6,082 nt of DNA, from the NCBI GenBank assembly GCA_030447125.1, contig JAUJLZ010000124.1:1-6082 (forward strand), in the 5' to 3' direction. The stretch's first letter is position 1. Every line of letters begins with the position of its first letter. This DNA comes from Acidimicrobiales bacterium. GTDB lineage: Bacteria; Actinomycetota; Acidimicrobiia; Acidimicrobiales; CADCSY01. Made by a program: the position numbers and the translations under genes. Under the pieces are notes generated by a model, which was not told where the DNA came from, made no database searches, and worked only from the letters and a program-made list of their open reading frames with translations. This document shows, piece after piece, positions 5,804 through 6,082 of the stretch.

Positions 5804-6082
5804 ATGTGCCGCAACATCACCACCCTGCGAGGTCTCGAACCGCCGGCGACACCAGAGGAGGTGGAAGCGGCGGCGCTCCAGTTCGTGCGCAAGGTCAGCG
5901 GCGTGCAGGGATCGTCCAAGGCGACGACGTCGGCCCTCGAGCGGGCTGTGCAGGACATCGCGTCTGCGACCACGGCGCTGCTCGCCGAGCTGCCACCACG
6001 CCGCCAACCACCCGCCACCCAGCCTCCGCTGCGTCGTCCCGAGGTGCGGGCCCGGTTGGGCCTCGGCCTCCCCGACGAGATC
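5804..6082 (+). CDS. DUF2277 family protein (3' end beyond the window)
   Basis: Translation from the ATG at 5804 begins MCRNITTLRGLEPPATPEEV and continues AAALQFVRKVSG at about 22-33. This is the signature of DUF2277, a family of small uncharacterised cytosolic proteins of roughly 90 residues. The MCRNI start, the EPPAT motif and the QFVRKVSG helix are the conserved parts. The frame is open for all 93 codons to the window edge, so the stop lies outside. The last third (about 64-93) is Pro- and Arg-rich and less family-like. It is divergent from dinB with a 56-base gap. The function is unknown. The start is set by the family signature and by a -10-like hexamer 7 bases upstream. Confidence 0.88.
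   Translation, partial: MCRNITTLRGLEPPATPEEVEAAALQFVRKVSGVQGSSKATTSALERAVQDIASATTALLAELPPRRQPPATQPPLRRPEVRARLGLGLPDEI

Overview
The window is a stretch of GC-rich bacterial chromosome, about 70% G+C by eye. The gene families, the apparent leaderless starts and a Corynebacterium-like aspartokinase point to an actinobacterium (Actinomycetota). Placement in Acidimicrobiia is only a guess. No transposase, integrase, tRNA, rRNA or CRISPR array was seen.

Left third, plus strand: a 228-base non-coding lead-in carries two near-identical copies of a 27-base hairpin repeat. It is followed by the aspartate-pathway pair lysC/ask (aspartokinase) and asd (aspartate-semialdehyde dehydrogenase). These catalyse the first two steps toward lysine, threonine, methionine and diaminopimelate. 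The aspartokinase gene holds an in-frame internal ATG behind a strong Shine-Dalgarno sequence, which predicts a separate regulatory beta subunit as in Corynebacterium and Bacillus. A perfect 8-bp hairpin directly follows the asd stop.

Middle, plus strand: a compact regulatory cluster. A MerR-family regulator with a CxC motif is driven by a textbook MerR promoter (TTGACC, 20-bp spacer, TATACT) placed so that the GTG start is essentially the first transcribed codon. Its 3' end overlaps, by 14 bases, a 63-residue metallothionein-like peptide with eight cysteines. A PadR-family repressor follows after an 82-base gap that can fold into two mutually exclusive GC hairpins. No pump, reductase or chaperone gene is present, so the Cys-rich peptide is the only candidate effector. 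This is the part of the window most likely to be a little-described system: a self-contained thiophilic-metal or thiol sensing module.

Right half, minus strand: dinB (DNA polymerase IV) is followed by a DoxX-family membrane protein whose 3' end faces padR. A tandem palindromic CCCGAGCTC repeat lies between them. Divergent from dinB, a DUF2277 gene starts at an apparent leaderless ATG and is still open at the window edge.

A theme across the window is a TAnnnT hexamer exactly 7 bases before the start codon of asd, merR and the DUF2277 gene, and 9 bases before ask. None of these four has a Shine-Dalgarno sequence. Genes or starts inside transcripts (the lysC beta subunit, the Cys-rich peptide, padR) do have one.
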